A DNA stretch of 64,000 bases from Tolypothrix sp. PCC 7910 (lineage in GTDB: Bacteria > Cyanobacteriota > Cyanobacteriia > Cyanobacteriales > Nostocaceae), in NCBI RefSeq assembly GCF_011769525.1, contig NZ_CP050440.1:4031501-4095500 (forward strand), read 5' to 3'. Made by a program: the position numbers and the translations under genes. Numbering within the stretch: position 1 is the stretch's first letter; every line of letters starts with the position of its first letter. This document shows, one piece after another, positions 62,591 to 64,000 of this stretch. The notes beneath the pieces were generated by a model that was not told the DNA's origin, did not search any database, and worked only from the letters and a program-made list of their open reading frames with translations.

Positions 62591-64000
62591 ATGACCTCCG
62601 TATCGTTTGTAGATCATTCCTCAGATTTTCCTGGTAATAGCCGTTCTACACTTAAAAAAAGAACGCTAATATTCCGTTATTTGGCAGAGATAAATTTAAT
62701 TTTTGGTGCTTGGTATTTACAATGGCGTATTACCCATTCCATCAACTTTGATGCTCTGTGGCTATCTCTACCTTTGCTGCTAGCAGAAATTTATAGCTAT
62801 TTCGGCGGTATGATGTTTGTCGTAGGATTGTGGCGACCTTTGGTCAGACAGATTAAGTCTATCGATCAATTAACTCCTCCTTTAACAATATCTAATTGGC
62901 CGAATGTAGATGTATTTATTGCCTGTTACAACGAGCCTACAGAAATTGTAGAAGCAACTGCCAGAGCCGCTTTAAATATAGATTATCCTCCTAATAAGCT
63001 TCGAGTTTATATATTAGATGATGGTAACTCACCTCAGATGCGAGCTATGTCAGAAAGGCTATGCATTGAAGACTTACAGTCACCATTACTGCAACAAGAA
63101 GCTCAGAAAATAGACGTTGAGCGCTCGGCTTTTATGGAGCAGTTACAAGAATTAGAAACTCTAAAGCCTAATTTGTTAAACGCGGAAGAATTATTACAAG
63201 ATTTATCTCAAAAAGATAATCAATCTCAAAATAATAGCACAACATTTTTACAGAGTTTACGGCAATTTATTCTTGATTTTAGCCGCCATCATCAAAATAA
63301 TCATACTGCTCAAAGAAGTTTAAAAGAATGCCTAATTACTGAGCAAGAATTTTTAGCAAAAGCTATTCACCAAAAGGAATTAGAATTGGGTGATTTGGCT
63401 AGATTACGCTATATCGCGCGTCCTAAACAACCCGGTGTATCACATCATGCAAAAGCAGGTAACCTCAATTATGCAATTTTTTCTGGTGAAACTGCTGGGG
63501 AATTTATTTTAACTTTAGATGCTGATCATATTCCGCAACCACAATTTCTCAAGCGTGTTTTGCCATATTTCTATAATTACAATCTGTTTGGCGGCAAATA
63601 TGAGCCGAACAAAATTGCCTTTGTCCAGACACCCCAGGGTTTTTATAACCTTCCTCCTAGCGATCCTTTTGGACATCGAGCCAATTTATTTTATGGGCCG
63701 CTACAACAAGGTAAAGATGGTATGAATGCAGCCTTCTATACAGGAACTAATGCTGTATTGAGAAGAGAAGCGCTGATTAGTGTTGGACTACAATATTTTG
63801 CTGATGAATATGCCAAAGATGAAAAAAGGTTAGATGAATTTGAATTGATTGGCGGCGTATCTAGTAACAGTATTACAGAGGATATGAATACCGCTATGCG
63901 GTTACATAGTGCTGGATGGAAATCTATTTATCACCATGAACTTTTAGCAGAAGGTTTAGCCCCAGAAGATTTGAGTTCTACTCTGCAACAAAGACTACGC
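62591..64000 (+). CDS. Cellulose-synthase-like GT2 glycosyltransferase (partial)
   Basis: The first 470 residues of a processive GT2 enzyme are inside the window, and the gene runs off its end. Two to three membrane helices (about residues 28-85) precede the catalytic domain. That domain has FIACYNEP, the first Asp pair ILDDGNSP (D143/D144), HHAKAGNLNYAI, the metal-binding LDADHIP (D310/D312) and SITEDMNTAM with catalytic TED (429-431). The frame ends in QQRLR, exactly where QxxRW would give W next. An extra ~125-residue helical stretch lies between DDG and the KAGN segment (about 150-280), unusual for BcsA. It polymerises a beta-glycan and moves it across the membrane. It follows the last DUF3131 gene by 19 bases. 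Confidence 0.92.
   Translation, partial: MTSVSFVDHSSDFPGNSRSTLKKRTLIFRYLAEINLIFGAWYLQWRITHSINFDALWLSLPLLLAEIYSYFGGMMFVVGLWRPLVRQIKSIDQLTPPLTISNWPNVDVFIACYNEPTEIVEATARAALNIDYPPNKLRVYILDDGNSPQMRAMSERLCIEDLQSPLLQQEAQKIDVERSAFMEQLQELETLKPNLLNAEELLQDLSQKDNQSQNNSTTFLQSLRQFILDFSRHHQNNHTAQRSLKECLITEQEFLAKAIHQKELELGDLARLRYIARPKQPGVSHHAKAGNLNYAIFSGETAGEFILTLDADHIPQPQFLKRVLPYFYNYNLFGGKYEPNKIAFVQTPQGFYNLPPSDPFGHRANLFYGPLQQGKDGMNAAFYTGTNAVLRREALISVGLQYFADEYAKDEKRLDEFELIGGVSSNSITEDMNTAMRLHSAGWKSIYHHELLAEGLAPEDLSSTLQQRLR

Overview
The window looks like the chromosome of a filamentous, Nostoc/Calothrix-type cyanobacterium. The octamer GCGATCGC (HIP1) is scattered through genes and gaps. Many gaps are filled with short tandem heptamers of the STRR type (ATTACCA, CCCCAGT, CCCATGC, GTCATTT). 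Gene content also fits: GUN4 and caspase domains, very large hybrid kinases, LL-diaminopimelate aminotransferase, hisZ and plant-type ferredoxin. I could run no database search, so all names rest on motifs and on remembered families.

Layout. 1-14.2 kb is mostly housekeeping: dihydrolipoamide dehydrogenase, a SWIM-finger protein, a caspase/EF-hand/GUN4 fusion, tRNA-Ser(GGA), two ferredoxins, a nuclease-like lipoprotein, an inositol-phosphatase family enzyme, a J-domain/TPR protein joined to hisZ, a NatE-like ABC ATPase and a Tat-type beta-carbonic anhydrase. 14.4-33.3 kb is rich in signalling. It holds three hybrid histidine kinases, one of 2197 aa with twelve 92-aa HAMP units like fungal Nik1 kinases, plus a lipase, an acyltransferase, argD and a K+ channel. 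33.5-44.7 kb holds membrane and stress proteins (DUF5684, O-antigen ligase, YaaW, bestrophin, DUF3140/DUF2945 pair), an M28 peptidase and a DnaK with a repetitive tail, followed at 45.0 kb by a DnaJ. 46-55.7 kb is a looser region: hicAB, an M23 peptidase, an ankyrin protein, dapL, an SGNH hydrolase, a pentapeptide protein and a STAS protein.

56.3 kb to the window end is the most system-like part. Three consecutive genes carry four DUF3131 modules plus the tail of a lost fifth, and run straight into a cellulose-synthase-like GT2 glycosyltransferase cut by the window edge. I read this as an exopolysaccharide synthesis and processing locus. It shows module duplication, loss of an acidic motif in one module, and a gene whose 5' end appears replaced by STRR repeats.

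Repeats matter throughout. There is a 189-bp MITE-like element with perfect 14-bp ends, four copies of a ~100-bp palindromic element, a 165-bp inverted-repeat element, an eight-unit 21-bp array beside the caspase gene, and two places where STRR sequence is read in frame inside proteins (a kinase linker and the O-antigen ligase).
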